Assembly (NCBI GenBank): GCA_902792635.1
Contig: CADBAG010000028.1
Coordinates: 1 to 35,899 of the forward strand
DNA: 35,899 nucleotides
Reading direction: 5' to 3'
Source: an uncultured Prevotellaceae bacterium
GTDB taxonomy: Bacteria; Bacteroidota; Bacteroidia; Bacteroidales; Bacteroidaceae
Positions 1 through 6,961 of this stretch are shown piece by piece. Every line of letters begins with the position of its first letter. Position 1 is the first letter of the stretch. The notes under the pieces were generated by a model. It ran no database searches and had not been told where the DNA came from. It worked only from the letters and a program-made list of their open reading frames with translations. The position numbers were made by a program, and so were the translations under genes.

Positions 1-90
1 GACTATCATATTCCCTATATTCGCCAAGACGATAGAGAAACATGATTCTCTTCAAAAGTTTCCTAATAGAACATAGAATTCTCAGTATAG

Positions 91-302
91 AAAACGGAAG
101 CCTTCAGCAAGTGGAGAATGAGAGATCGTACAGGGGCATTCGCTCGTGCAGGCACGTCGTAGAGCCAGATTCGTGCAGCATACTCACACATGCTGATTCA
201 AGCAGGCGGGCTGTTAGCTTTCGTAAGGACACCTCAGAGATGCGCGCATCCGAGGGACGAAGTTCGTGCAGAACAGTTGACCGCCTACAGGCAGGTTTCC
301 GG
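91..302 (-). ncRNA. candidate structured small RNA, about 210 nt
   Basis: No convincing gene lies in the first 390 bases, but the minus strand has the layout of a small RNA gene. A Bacteroidetes -7 box (TACCTTTG) sits at 313-306, just before a stretch whose ends pair (CGGAA near 301, TTCCG at 99-95), followed by a T run at 94-91. Inside are several nested stems: AGGCGG with CCGCCT and CTGTT with AACAG, a GATGC/GCATC hairpin capped inside CCTC/GAGG, CAGCAT/ATGCTG, and CGTG/CACG. The heptamer TGCACGA occurs three times. The length would suit a housekeeping RNA, but the branched fold does not look like the single rod of 6S RNA, and I see no RNase P or tmRNA signature. The identity is unknown. 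Confidence 0.45.
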
Positions 303-305
303 ATG

Positions 306-313
306 CAAAGGTA
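306..313 (-). promoter_or_regulatory. -7 promoter box for the candidate RNA
   Basis: Read on the minus strand this is TACCTTTG, an exact match to the Bacteroidetes TAnnTTTG element. Transcription would start near 300, at the outer stem of the candidate structured RNA. A TTG-containing stretch lies about 20 bases upstream but is not a strong -33 match. Confidence 0.5.
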
Positions 314-393
314 AACATATCTAGGGGATCACACAACGGCCAATAGTGCACATTTTAATAAAATCATATTTGAACAACATAAAATTTACAATT

Positions 394-1590
394 ATGATGA
401 CACCATTGAAAATGCTATTGTCAGTCGTTTTTGCAACGACAGCACTGGCTGGTTTTGCCCAAAGCAAAGCACCGGTATTCACAACCATCAAAGCCAACGC
501 GATAACGTCGGTGAAGGATCAGAACAGAAGTGGCACGTGCTGGGACTATGCCACCTGCGGGTTCCTGGAGAGTGAGATCCTGCGCAAGACGGGCAAGACG
601 GTGGACCTCGCCGAGATGTATGTGGCATATCAGGATTATCTCGACTGTGCCGACTACCATATCCGTATGCATGGCAACAGCCGGTTCTCGGAAGGCGGCT
701 CCTGCGACGACGTGGTGAGTGTCATCAAGCGATTCGGGATCGTGCCAGAAGAGGCGATGACAAGACCGGGAGCGATGGTAGGCGACAGTCTCGCCAATTT
801 CAACGAGTTCTTCCCTGCCTTGGAAGCGTATGTCAACAACTATGCTGACAGCAAGCAGACCTCCATCACGACGCAGTGGCGGCAGGGCATGACGGGTATC
901 TTGGATGCTTATCTTGGCACTTATCAGAAGGAGTTTAGCTATGGGGGCAAACGCTATACCCCGCAATCGTTTGCAGCGAGTCTCGGACTTGATTGGGACG
1001 ACTATGTCAGCGTGACCAGTTACACCCATCATCCTTTCAACGAATGGATGGTGATAGAGGCACCTTACAAATGGCGTCCGCGTCCGAGTTTCAACATTCC
1101 GCTGGACCAGATGATGGCGGTCATCGACAATGCCCTTGCCCACGGCTACTGCGTGGCATGGGGCGGAGATGTGAGTGGAGACAACTTCTCACGGAGCGGC
1201 ATCGGCCTGGCCTTGGACAAGCAGAAAGCGTACTCTCTGGCAGGAAGCGACGCGGAGCGGTGGCTCAAACTGCCGAAGGCACAGCAGAAGAGCAAACTCG
1301 ACAGTCTTGGTGTGGATGCACCGGAGGTAACGCCGACACAGGCTTTAAGACAGAAATATTTTGATACGTGGGAGGCTACGTACGACCACGTGATGCTGAT
1401 CTTCGGTACGGCGAAGGACAAGAACGGTAAGGAATACTATATGGTGAAGAACTCGTGGGGCGACTATGGCAACTACCATGGCATCTGGTATCTCAGTAAG
1501 AGCTTCGTGGCGATGTACACCACCTATATCTTCCTGAACAAGCACGCGCTCGACAAGCGTCTGTTGGATAAAATGGCGGTAAGGTTCTGA
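394..1590 (+). CDS. secreted C1-family cysteine peptidase (bleomycin hydrolase / aminopeptidase C-like)
   Basis: Papain-like (C1B) peptidase predicted to be exported to the periplasm or surface. I use the ATG at 394 rather than one at 346, because it begins directly with a typical signal peptide (MMTPLKMLL..., cleavage after AGFAQ or AQS); this gives 398 residues. The catalytic Cys lies in SGTCWDYA (about C49), the His in TYDHVML (about 332) and the Asn in VKNSWGDYGN (about 353), the order expected for bleomycin hydrolase-type enzymes. The family cleaves N-terminal residues from peptides. Many Bacteroidales carry secreted versions that probably help use peptides. The gene converges with the relaxase, with only 14 bases between stop codons and no visible terminator. 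A weak promoter-like CATATTTG sits at 365-372. Confidence 0.88.
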   Translation: MMTPLKMLLSVVFATTALAGFAQSKAPVFTTIKANAITSVKDQNRSGTCWDYATCGFLESEILRKTGKTVDLAEMYVAYQDYLDCADYHIRMHGNSRFSEGGSCDDVVSVIKRFGIVPEEAMTRPGAMVGDSLANFNEFFPALEAYVNNYADSKQTSITTQWRQGMTGILDAYLGTYQKEFSYGGKRYTPQSFAASLGLDWDDYVSVTSYTHHPFNEWMVIEAPYKWRPRPSFNIPLDQMMAVIDNALAHGYCVAWGGDVSGDNFSRSGIGLALDKQKAYSLAGSDAERWLKLPKAQQKSKLDSLGVDAPEVTPTQALRQKYFDTWEATYDHVMLIFGTAKDKNGKEYYMVKNSWGDYGNYHGIWYLSKSFVAMYTTYIFLNKHALDKRLLDKMAVRF

Positions 1591-1604
1591 GCAGGTTACC
1601 CATC

Positions 1605-3056
1605 TTACCGCCCTCTCTGCCGCTTCTTCCCACCCGGCCGCATCATGGCGGCTGAGCGGGCGATACAGCGTCGCCACCACTGCTCGTCGTCCTCATCCTT
1701 GTCCCGGCCCCAGCCGGCATTGTTGACGGTGCTGCCGCCGAAAGACTCGGCATAGGCAGTGGCCTCGCGGATGCAGTTGAGGGACAAGAGCAGGGCACAG
1801 TTGATAACACCGGCGGCATTGTCGGTGAGATGGGTGAAGCCTGACTCGTCGAGAAGATGCTGCTGGTGTTCGGAGAGCGTCGGACGGACGGGTTCCCAGG
1901 ACGAAGCCACCATGTCGTTGTAGGTTGCCAAGAGGTTCTTCTGCAGCTCCGTGGTCTTATAGTTGAAGTCTGCACCCAGATGCTCCCGTATCTCGGCATG
2001 CTCCTGTTTCAACGCAGCGAGACGCGCACGGGCAGCGAGGATGGTGCGCTCGGCATCTTCCAACATCTGCTGACGGAGAGACAGCTTGCTCTTGACGTCT
2101 TCGAGCTCACTCCGCAAAGCCGCCATCCTACTTGCCAAGGCAGCATGGTCGCAACCGTCCTGACCAAACTGACGGGCGATCTCGTCAATCTCGTCCTGAA
2201 TGGCCTGCTTACGCTCCCGGAGGTTGGCAATCATCGTCGAGATGCCCTTCAACTTTATCTCTGCCCGACGGATCTGCCGGAGCAATCCCTGACGGGTGGT
2301 CTCCAGGTCGCACACCTCCGATACCAGCTCACGTTTGTATTCCTCAGTGGAGCGGTGCCGGGCTTTTGTCTCCTCCATATTGCTGCCACGCTCCAGTCCC
2401 CACTTCTTGTTGACCTGTTCGACAAGTTCGGAGTGCAAGGCAGTCATATTTGCCGATTCAGCCTCAATGGTACTGCCAAAGACTGTTCTCCATGAGATAC
2501 GGTTACGGGCTATATCGACCGGCACCATGGTACAATGAATGTGGGGATTCTTCTCGTCGAGGTGAACATAGAAGCTGATGATGTTATCCTCGCCATAACG
2601 CTTAGCCATGAAGTTATATACGTCACGTGCCCAGTCCTCGATCTCTTGACAACGGGTGATGCCACTGTTGTCCGCCCCTTTCGTCAAATCTACTTTCTGA
2701 GTGCCAAAGGCGAGCTCGTGCATCCGCTCACGGTTGCCGCCAAAGATGAACTTGGCAATGGTGCGGTACTTCCGTTTACCGTCAGCGTTACTGTTCGGAT
2801 CCCTAATGCCGCGAGCTGCCAGGTTCTCAGCCATCTTCTGAGCGATGCTCTTGGATGTATCGATGGGCTGCACGACACCTCCCCGGACAACCTCAAAGTT
2901 GAGCTTTGCACGGGTAGGGTCGTAGTTGGCGAGACTGTCCGCGGCTTTCTTTTTCCACTGCTGGGCAGTCCAGTTGCGTTGCTGCTCATCGCTCTCTTTT
3001 TGACTGACACCACCCGTCTCAGAGCGCATGTCCATGACTTGTTTTCTTCCTGCCAT
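1605..3056 (-). CDS. MobV-type relaxase (Mob/Pre plasmid recombination family)
   Basis: Predicted DNA-nicking relaxase that would cut and covalently hold its origin of transfer, letting a helper conjugation system mobilize the DNA. The key evidence is the metal-binding motif HLDEKNPHIH (residues about 165-174), the HxDExxPHxH signature of the MobV family. An N-terminal domain with FEVVRGG is followed after about residue 230 by a long charged coiled coil (about 255-370) and a C-terminal tail. I prefer the ATG at 3056 (MAGRKQVMDM, 483 residues) over a TTG at 3074. It is the last gene of a leftward set, and the 270 bases upstream hold hairpins that look like its oriT. No coupling protein or mating-pair genes are present, so it would be mobilizable rather than self-transmissible. 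Confidence 0.9.
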   Translation of the reverse strand: MAGRKQVMDMRSETGGVSQKESDEQQRNWTAQQWKKKAADSLANYDPTRAKLNFEVVRGGVVQPIDTSKSIAQKMAENLAARGIRDPNSNADGKRKYRTIAKFIFGGNRERMHELAFGTQKVDLTKGADNSGITRCQEIEDWARDVYNFMAKRYGEDNIISFYVHLDEKNPHIHCTMVPVDIARNRISWRTVFGSTIEAESANMTALHSELVEQVNKKWGLERGSNMEETKARHRSTEEYKRELVSEVCDLETTRQGLLRQIRRAEIKLKGISTMIANLRERKQAIQDEIDEIARQFGQDGCDHAALASRMAALRSELEDVKSKLSLRQQMLEDAERTILAARARLAALKQEHAEIREHLGADFNYKTTELQKNLLATYNDMVASSWEPVRPTLSEHQQHLLDESGFTHLTDNAAGVINCALLLSLNCIREATAYAESFGGSTVNNAGWGRDKDEDDEQWWRRCIARSAAMMRPGGKKRQRGR

Positions 3057-3136
3057 ATTCGTTTTTATTGACAATGTTATTACCTATTCAGCCCGAGCTT
3101 GCTCCCCGCAGGAACTCCCTTGGAGGGGCTCTCAGG

Positions 3137-3191
3137 GCGTTAATGTAAGTTAACGCTAATTAGGCTTAGCGATTTGGAAAATCGTGCCTAA
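3137..3191. other. candidate origin of transfer: two adjacent hairpins upstream of the relaxase
   Basis: The 270-base gap between the relaxase and the preceding gene is non-coding and structured. GCGTTAA (3137-3143) pairs with TTAACGC (3150-3156) across a 6-base loop. Next to it TTAGGC (3160-3165) pairs with GCCTAA (3186-3191), with an inner CGATTT/AAATCG stem. A third short CTCC/GGAG stem lies near 3107-3126. MobV relaxases usually nick beside an inverted repeat just upstream of their own gene, so this is the best oriT candidate. The nick site cannot be read from sequence alone. Confidence 0.55.
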
Positions 3192-3326
3192 ACCGTAGGT
3201 TGCACTAAACCGGTGAAGAAAGGCAAGCAAGCTCGCTCGACTTAGAAAATTATTGACACGGAGTGCGCCGGTTCCTGAGAGGATTGAATGGAAAAGAGGT
3301 AGGATTTGAAGCATCGCGACATGAGG

Positions 3327-3677
3327 TTAAAGGAGTAAATGTTTGTGGGACTTCCTGGCCAAGGAGAACACGAAGGTGTTGCCCTTGCGCTGGCGTGAGA
3401 TCACCGAGAGCGCGGAAAGCTCATCAAGGAACTGCTGTACAGTGTGCCGTTCCCAGTTCCATTCTTCAGCCAGGCGCATGTAAGAGGCAGAGAACGGCAG
3501 GACATGGATCTGCTCGCCCTGCTCATTACACACGGGAATGCCCTTGCCGATAGACTCCATGAGCCACACGAAAGCATCGTAACGTGACAGACGGTGACGG
3601 TCTTTGGTTCGAAGACAGTTGATGAGTTCGTGACCGATGGCCATCCAGTTGACAGTCGATTTCTTCTTTTGCTTCAT
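3327..3677 (-). CDS. small unknown protein, probable winged-helix DNA-binding
   Basis: A 116-residue basic soluble protein that I cannot assign to a named family. The N-terminal half (MKQKKKSTVNW, then DRHRLSRYDAFVWLMESI) resembles proteins found near replication or mobilization genes in Bacteroidetes. The C-terminal half (SYMRLAEEWNWERHTVQQF, then a beta-hairpin-like GNTFVFSL) reads as a helix-turn-helix with a wing. It sits between the oriT-like region and the membrane protein, with 15 bases separating it from the upstream gene, so it is probably co-transcribed with the mobilization module. A role as relaxosome accessory protein or local regulator is inference from position and fold pattern only. 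Confidence 0.65.
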   Translation of the reverse strand: MKQKKKSTVNWMAIGHELINCLRTKDRHRLSRYDAFVWLMESIGKGIPVCNEQGEQIHVLPFSASYMRLAEEWNWERHTVQQFLDELSALSVISRQRKGNTFVFSLARKSHKHLLL

Positions 3678-3692
3678 TGCTTATTCGTTGAT

Positions 3693-4142
3693 TCAATGTT
3701 TAGTGGTATCAGATTCTGTAATGTTCTGCTGGGGTATGTCCGGCAGGCAGGCGGCAGTAATCAGGACTGCAGACAACGTGTAGGCGATGGAAAGCATACC
3801 AGGGACAAAGCCGATAGGAACCGCTATGGCGAAAATACCAAGATAGATGGGCATGGAGGAACGGATGAACAATAGCAGAAGGGTGTTGCGCTTGACGGCT
3901 ATGGCAAAAAACGCATAGAGCGATGAGAAGGCCAGCCCGATCGTCACCGGGAAAGCCAACGAGTAAGCCAAATGGAAGAGGAGAATGACAATGGCAAGCA
4001 GGCTTGCGGCAAAGTTGGCGCGCTTCTCGGAACGTGACAGACATCGGCGGACAACCATGAGGCGGCCCTTGCGGGCGAGTGCGATGGAGACGGCCAACGG
4101 CAGCAGCGAAACGAGTAATACGAAGAGTAATTTTGCAGTCAT
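3693..4142 (-). CDS. small integral membrane protein of unknown function
   Basis: A 149-residue protein with about four hydrophobic segments: residues 1-22, 45-62, 66-82 and a long region about 88-135. A basic cytoplasmic loop (RKGRLMVVRRCLSRSEKR) lies after the first segment and a short polar tail follows the last. I do not recognise the family and see no catalytic motif. It is the fourth gene of the leftward set lipoprotein - two unknown soluble proteins - membrane protein - winged helix - relaxase, with gaps of 41 and 15 bases to its neighbours. Together with the lipoprotein it is the only envelope component of the module, so a role in DNA transfer, exclusion or envelope sensing is possible but unproven. 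Confidence 0.7.
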   Translation of the reverse strand: MTAKLLFVLLVSLLPLAVSIALARKGRLMVVRRCLSRSEKRANFAASLLAIVILLFHLAYSLAFPVTIGLAFSSLYAFFAIAVKRNTLLLLFIRSSMPIYLGIFAIAVPIGFVPGMLSIAYTLSAVLITAACLPDIPQQNITESDTTKH

Positions 4143-4183
4143 GATTTCTTAATAGTAATATGGGTAATACATGATGGTTGGGA

Positions 4184-4573
4184 TTAGTTTTTGATGCAAT
4201 CTACATAGAGATGGTAAGACGAGTTGGAGATCTTCAGCGTCAGCGATTTCAGCGTTGCCCGGCGAATGATCCACTCCACATCCCTGGGGGAAGGATTGCA
4301 GGTCTTCATCCGCTCGGCAAAGGCTTTGTCGCGGCGACTTATCTTCTTAATGATCTTGTCCATGTCGCCCTCATAGACGTTCCACACCGTCCGGCGCACA
4401 TGATTCTTTGCCTTGCCGGAAAGCATGACACGGAGTACGTAACAGGAGGAACGCACGAGACGGCTGCCTTCCTGCACCATATAGTCGTGCTTGGCAAAAG
4501 GCACTACGGCATGATAGGTGTCACCATGGGCGTTGATGACATCGGCAATGGAATAAAGCAGCTCAGGTCTCAT
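4184..4573 (-). CDS. unknown soluble protein, 129 aa
   Basis: The protein starts MRPELLYSIADVINAHGDTY and is basic overall, with a cluster KAKNHVRRTVWNVYEGDMDKIIKKISRRDKAF in the middle. There is no signal peptide or membrane segment, and no family is recognised. Its start codon overlaps the end of the upstream gene by 11 bases, which implies translational coupling and probably a shared function. The basic middle section would suit nucleic-acid binding, but no fold can be read. It belongs to the cargo between the lipoprotein and the relaxase. Confidence 0.68.
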   Translation of the reverse strand: MRPELLYSIADVINAHGDTYHAVVPFAKHDYMVQEGSRLVRSSCYVLRVMLSGKAKNHVRRTVWNVYEGDMDKIIKKISRRDKAFAERMKTCNPSPRDVEWIIRRATLKSLTLKISNSSYHLYVDCIKN

Positions 4574-5027
4574 AGCTCATCTTGCAAAAAACAGACAACA
4601 GTTCCTGGCTGGTCATCGCCTCGGTGAAGTCGAAGGACAGCGTGTGGGAGAGAAGATCGCTGTCGAGTTCTTCGGCAAAGACATCCACGGTGTCATAGAC
4701 GGTGACGGCAACACTGTCTACAAAGCCGTCGGTGCCGGTGAGCAGGTTGATCTTGAACATACTCTTGCCGAGCTTGGGACTGGCGAAGAAGCAGCAGTGG
4801 AGGATGCGCGGCTCTGACTTCTTTGAGCCGTGGTAGAGGAGCTGAAGGTCGAGGTCGTCGTCGATCATGTCCATCACCATGCCAATGGGGAAACGCTCTT
4901 CAAGGTTAAAGTACAGTACCGCCGAGTCCTCGGCGATGTCGGGTTCTACACACTGCTTGCTGTCAATGAGTTTGGGCAGCATCAATGGCATCAGGGCCAT
5001 AAACTTGTTTACTTCTTTTACAATCAT
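4563..5027 (-). CDS. unknown acidic soluble protein, 154 aa
   Basis: An acidic protein (many D and E, such as MVMDMIDDDLDLQLLYHG and VDVFAEELDSDLL) without signal peptide or membrane helix. The predicted pattern alternates strands and helices, and no family is recognised. It lies 11 bases downstream of the lipoprotein gene and overlaps the next gene by 11 bases, so the pair with the basic 129-residue protein is almost certainly co-translated. An acidic and a basic protein encoded back to back suggest a complex, but that is inference. The alternative is that they are unrelated cargo of the mobilizable element. Confidence 0.68.
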   Translation of the reverse strand: MIVKEVNKFMALMPLMLPKLIDSKQCVEPDIAEDSAVLYFNLEERFPIGMVMDMIDDDLDLQLLYHGSKKSEPRILHCCFFASPKLGKSMFKINLLTGTDGFVDSVAVTVYDTVDVFAEELDSDLLSHTLSFDFTEAMTSQELLSVFCKMSYET

Positions 5028-5038
5028 AATAATTAGGA

Positions 5039-6136
5039 TTAAATGGATAAGACATATATTTTGAGCAACTGCTGTGGCAGCAGATAGTTCAATGCGCTCA
5101 GGTTGATGTCGAAGGTATCGGCAAACCGCCGCGACTTGGGCAGTTGGGTGACGATATACTCGAACCGGCTGCGCTCCTGTGGGGTCATGGTGGCCAGCAG
5201 GAACGGGTCGATGCTGACAAAGGGCTGGATAATCATCCAGAGGTAGGCATTGCCCTGTGACTTGCCTTTCATCTCCAGGCGGTTAATGTTCTCGACACAC
5301 TCGGCGGAGTTCTGCAACAGCCGGCGCACGGTACGCATGGACATATAGACGATGGCATCCTTGTAGGGGATGCGCCCTTCACGGGCGGCGATGAAGATGT
5401 TGCGGCAGATGGCCTCGGTGTTCCGGCTGATGTCTGCCAGGGGCTCATCGTCCATCTCATAGAGGTGATGGAGGAAAGCGCGGAACATATAGTCTTCGTC
5501 ACGGATGAAGCGCAGCATGTCCTCACGGTTGTTGATGCCCTTGCTGAGGGTGGTGGTCAGGAAGTATCGGTACCGTTTCAGGATGGAGGCCTTGTCGCAG
5601 ACACTGATACCGGTGCTGTCGAGGGAGGCAAAGAAAGGCGTGGCAAGGCTGACGGCTTCCGCCAGGTCCCCGTCATCTTTGTAGGCGCTGGTCTGCTCCT
5701 TGATGGACAGTACATCGTCGTAGCCATAGCGCCAGGTCTCGGTGAGACGGAGCATCTCTTTGCGGATGGAGTCACGGATAAGGAAATAGTCGTTCGCCTC
5801 ATTATGGTACTTCTCAAAAGCAGAGTCAGCAACGAGGAACTTGTAAACGGTATCGTTTACTTCCTTCCATTCCTTCAATGAGGCGACATATTCCTTGGTA
5901 TTGCTGGTCCTGACAGATTTGATTTTACTGAGAAACGCACGGTAGGTTTCGACCGCACTGCGACTGGTGGTGAACTGGTATTTGTCGTCTTTATTACAAG
6001 CTGACAAAAGGACGGAAAACGTCAATATGGATAATATGGGTAATACGGTGAATATGGTATGAATGGTTTGCCGGACAAGTCTCCGTTCCGACTGATAATG
6101 ATGGTGTTGCAATCCGTTTTTTCCAGTTGTTGTCAT
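5039..6136 (-). CDS. lipoprotein of unknown function, first gene of the mobilization-linked operon
   Basis: A 365-residue protein with an unusually long N-terminus (about 30 polar and basic residues) before the hydrophobic stretch and the lipobox LLSAC at about residues 43-47. It is therefore predicted to be lipid-anchored in the inner or outer membrane. There is no D/E-rich export signal right after the Cys beyond NKDDK. The mature part is largely helical, rich in aromatic and charged residues (YRAFLSKIKS, YRYFLTTTLSKG). No family is recognised. No alternative ATG, GTG or TTG lies closer to the signal peptide. A -7 box (TATCTTTG, 6174-6167) lies about 30 bases upstream. It shares a regulatory region with the divergent recombinase-like gene. 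Surface or entry exclusion is one possible role. Confidence 0.75.
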   Translation of the reverse strand: MTTTGKNGLQHHHYQSERRLVRQTIHTIFTVLPILSILTFSVLLSACNKDDKYQFTTSRSAVETYRAFLSKIKSVRTSNTKEYVASLKEWKEVNDTVYKFLVADSAFEKYHNEANDYFLIRDSIRKEMLRLTETWRYGYDDVLSIKEQTSAYKDDGDLAEAVSLATPFFASLDSTGISVCDKASILKRYRYFLTTTLSKGINNREDMLRFIRDEDYMFRAFLHHLYEMDDEPLADISRNTEAICRNIFIAAREGRIPYKDAIVYMSMRTVRRLLQNSAECVENINRLEMKGKSQGNAYLWMIIQPFVSIDPFLLATMTPQERSRFEYIVTQLPKSRRFADTFDINLSALNYLLPQQLLKIYVLSI

Positions 6137-6166
6137 TGTTGTGATGGTTTTGGTGAGATACTACAA

Positions 6167-6174
6167 CAAAGATA
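6167..6174 (-). promoter_or_regulatory. -7 promoter box for the lipoprotein operon
   Basis: On the minus strand this reads TATCTTTG, an exact TAnnTTTG match. It would give a start near 6160 and a short leader of about 25 bases before the lipoprotein ATG at 6136. No clean TTTG at the usual 19-20 base distance is seen. Confidence 0.55.
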
Positions 6175-6208
6175 ACAATTCTTCCTCAAAATAGTATGTC
6201 TTTTACGC

Positions 6209-6268
6209 GTTTTACAACTTATTGGTTCTGTAAAACTCGAAAATAGAACCAAATACACCGAATTTGGT
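6209..6268. promoter_or_regulatory. interleaved inverted repeats in a divergent promoter region
   Basis: Three inverted repeats overlap in 60 bases: GTTTTACA (6209-6216) with TGTAAAAC (6229-6236); TTGGTTCT (6222-6229) with AGAACCAA (6245-6252); ACCAAAT (6248-6254) with ATTTGGT (6262-6268). The arms interlock, so they cannot all form hairpins at once. That fits binding sites for a dimeric DNA-binding protein better than an RNA fold. They lie between the two outward-facing promoters. The recombinase-like protein encoded just to the right is a natural candidate binder. Confidence 0.6.
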
Positions 6269-6305
6269 ACTAATTTCGTAATCTTTTGATATTATAACGG
6301 TTAAC

Positions 6306-6338
6306 TTGCCGAGAAATGGAATATTTTTAGTATCTTTG
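6306..6338 (+). promoter_or_regulatory. promoter of the recombinase-like gene
   Basis: TTG at 6306-6308 and TATCTTTG at 6331-6338 with 22 bases between them resemble the Bacteroidetes -33/-7 pair. Transcription would start about 14 bases before the ATG at 6359. Confidence 0.65.
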
Positions 6339-6358
6339 TAAATAAATCACAGAGAAAT

Positions 6359-6961
6359 ATGAAACATATCGGATATATCGGTAATGCTCATATTAATGAG
6401 CACGGTGAGGATGCACTCAAGCAGATGCGGGTGCACGGGTGTGAGACGCTTTATAAGGAAAACGGCAAGGGCAGGAAACGGCCTCAATGGGAGGCGTTCA
6501 TCAACGAACTCCATGAGGGTGACTGCGCGGTGCTGCTTTCGTTCGACAACGCCTTCTACAACTTCCACGATATGATATTCTTTGTGAAGTTCTGCCGGAA
6601 GACGGGCATAAGGATTGTCTCCATCGCCGACGGACTGGACACGCAGGACGAACTGTTCCCGGAGTCGAAGACGGTCAACACGCTGGACCTTATCTGCAAG
6701 GTGTTCAGCAAGCGCGACCGCAACACGCACGATGACCTGGAGGCGGAACTCTATTCCACCAACTACAACGACCGCAAACTGAAACGCTATAAGCTGGTCA
6801 TCAATATGTATAAGGCGGGGTACTGCATCAAGGAGATTATGGAACGTACCGGTTATCGCAGCAAGAGCAACCTCTACAGGATACTCCACATGTATGATGT
6901 CCAGATGGAATATCCGTCGATGTCGAGGGCTGCCAATGCTGTGGCGGTGGCACGTGTATAG
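6359..6961 (+). CDS. serine-recombinase-like protein lacking catalytic residues, with C-terminal helix-turn-helix
   Basis: Residues about 3-105 follow the resolvase/invertase N-terminal domain: GYIGNAHINEHGE at the place of YxRVSTxxQ, KRPQWEAFINELHEGDCAV for the RPxxxxLxxxxxGD segment, and SIADGLDT near the end. The nucleophilic Ser and first Arg are replaced (IGNAH for xRVST) and the usual DRLxR is DNAFYN, so three or more active-site residues are lost. The C-terminal half (YKLVINMYKAGYCIKEIM, then TGYRSKSNLYRIL) is a helix-turn-helix as in resolvases. Length (200 residues) is normal. The best reading is a DNA-binding protein derived from a recombinase, perhaps regulating the divergent operon through the adjacent repeats. 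An alternative is an inactive remnant, but the reading frame is intact. Confidence 0.75.
   Translation: MKHIGYIGNAHINEHGEDALKQMRVHGCETLYKENGKGRKRPQWEAFINELHEGDCAVLLSFDNAFYNFHDMIFFVKFCRKTGIRIVSIADGLDTQDELFPESKTVNTLDLICKVFSKRDRNTHDDLEAELYSTNYNDRKLKRYKLVINMYKAGYCIKEIMERTGYRSKSNLYRILHMYDVQMEYPSMSRAANAVAVARV

Noticed and set aside
42-314. Plus-strand 90-residue open frame
   Set aside because: Composition is unlike a protein, and the region has strong base-pairing and a minus-strand promoter, so a structured RNA explains it better.
421-1143. Minus-strand 240-residue frame inside the peptidase gene
   Set aside because: It is a shadow of the peptidase, which has a complete catalytic triad and signal peptide.
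2535-3071. Plus-strand frame opposite the relaxase
   Set aside because: The relaxase frame has the MobV motif; the opposite frame has no recognisable feature.
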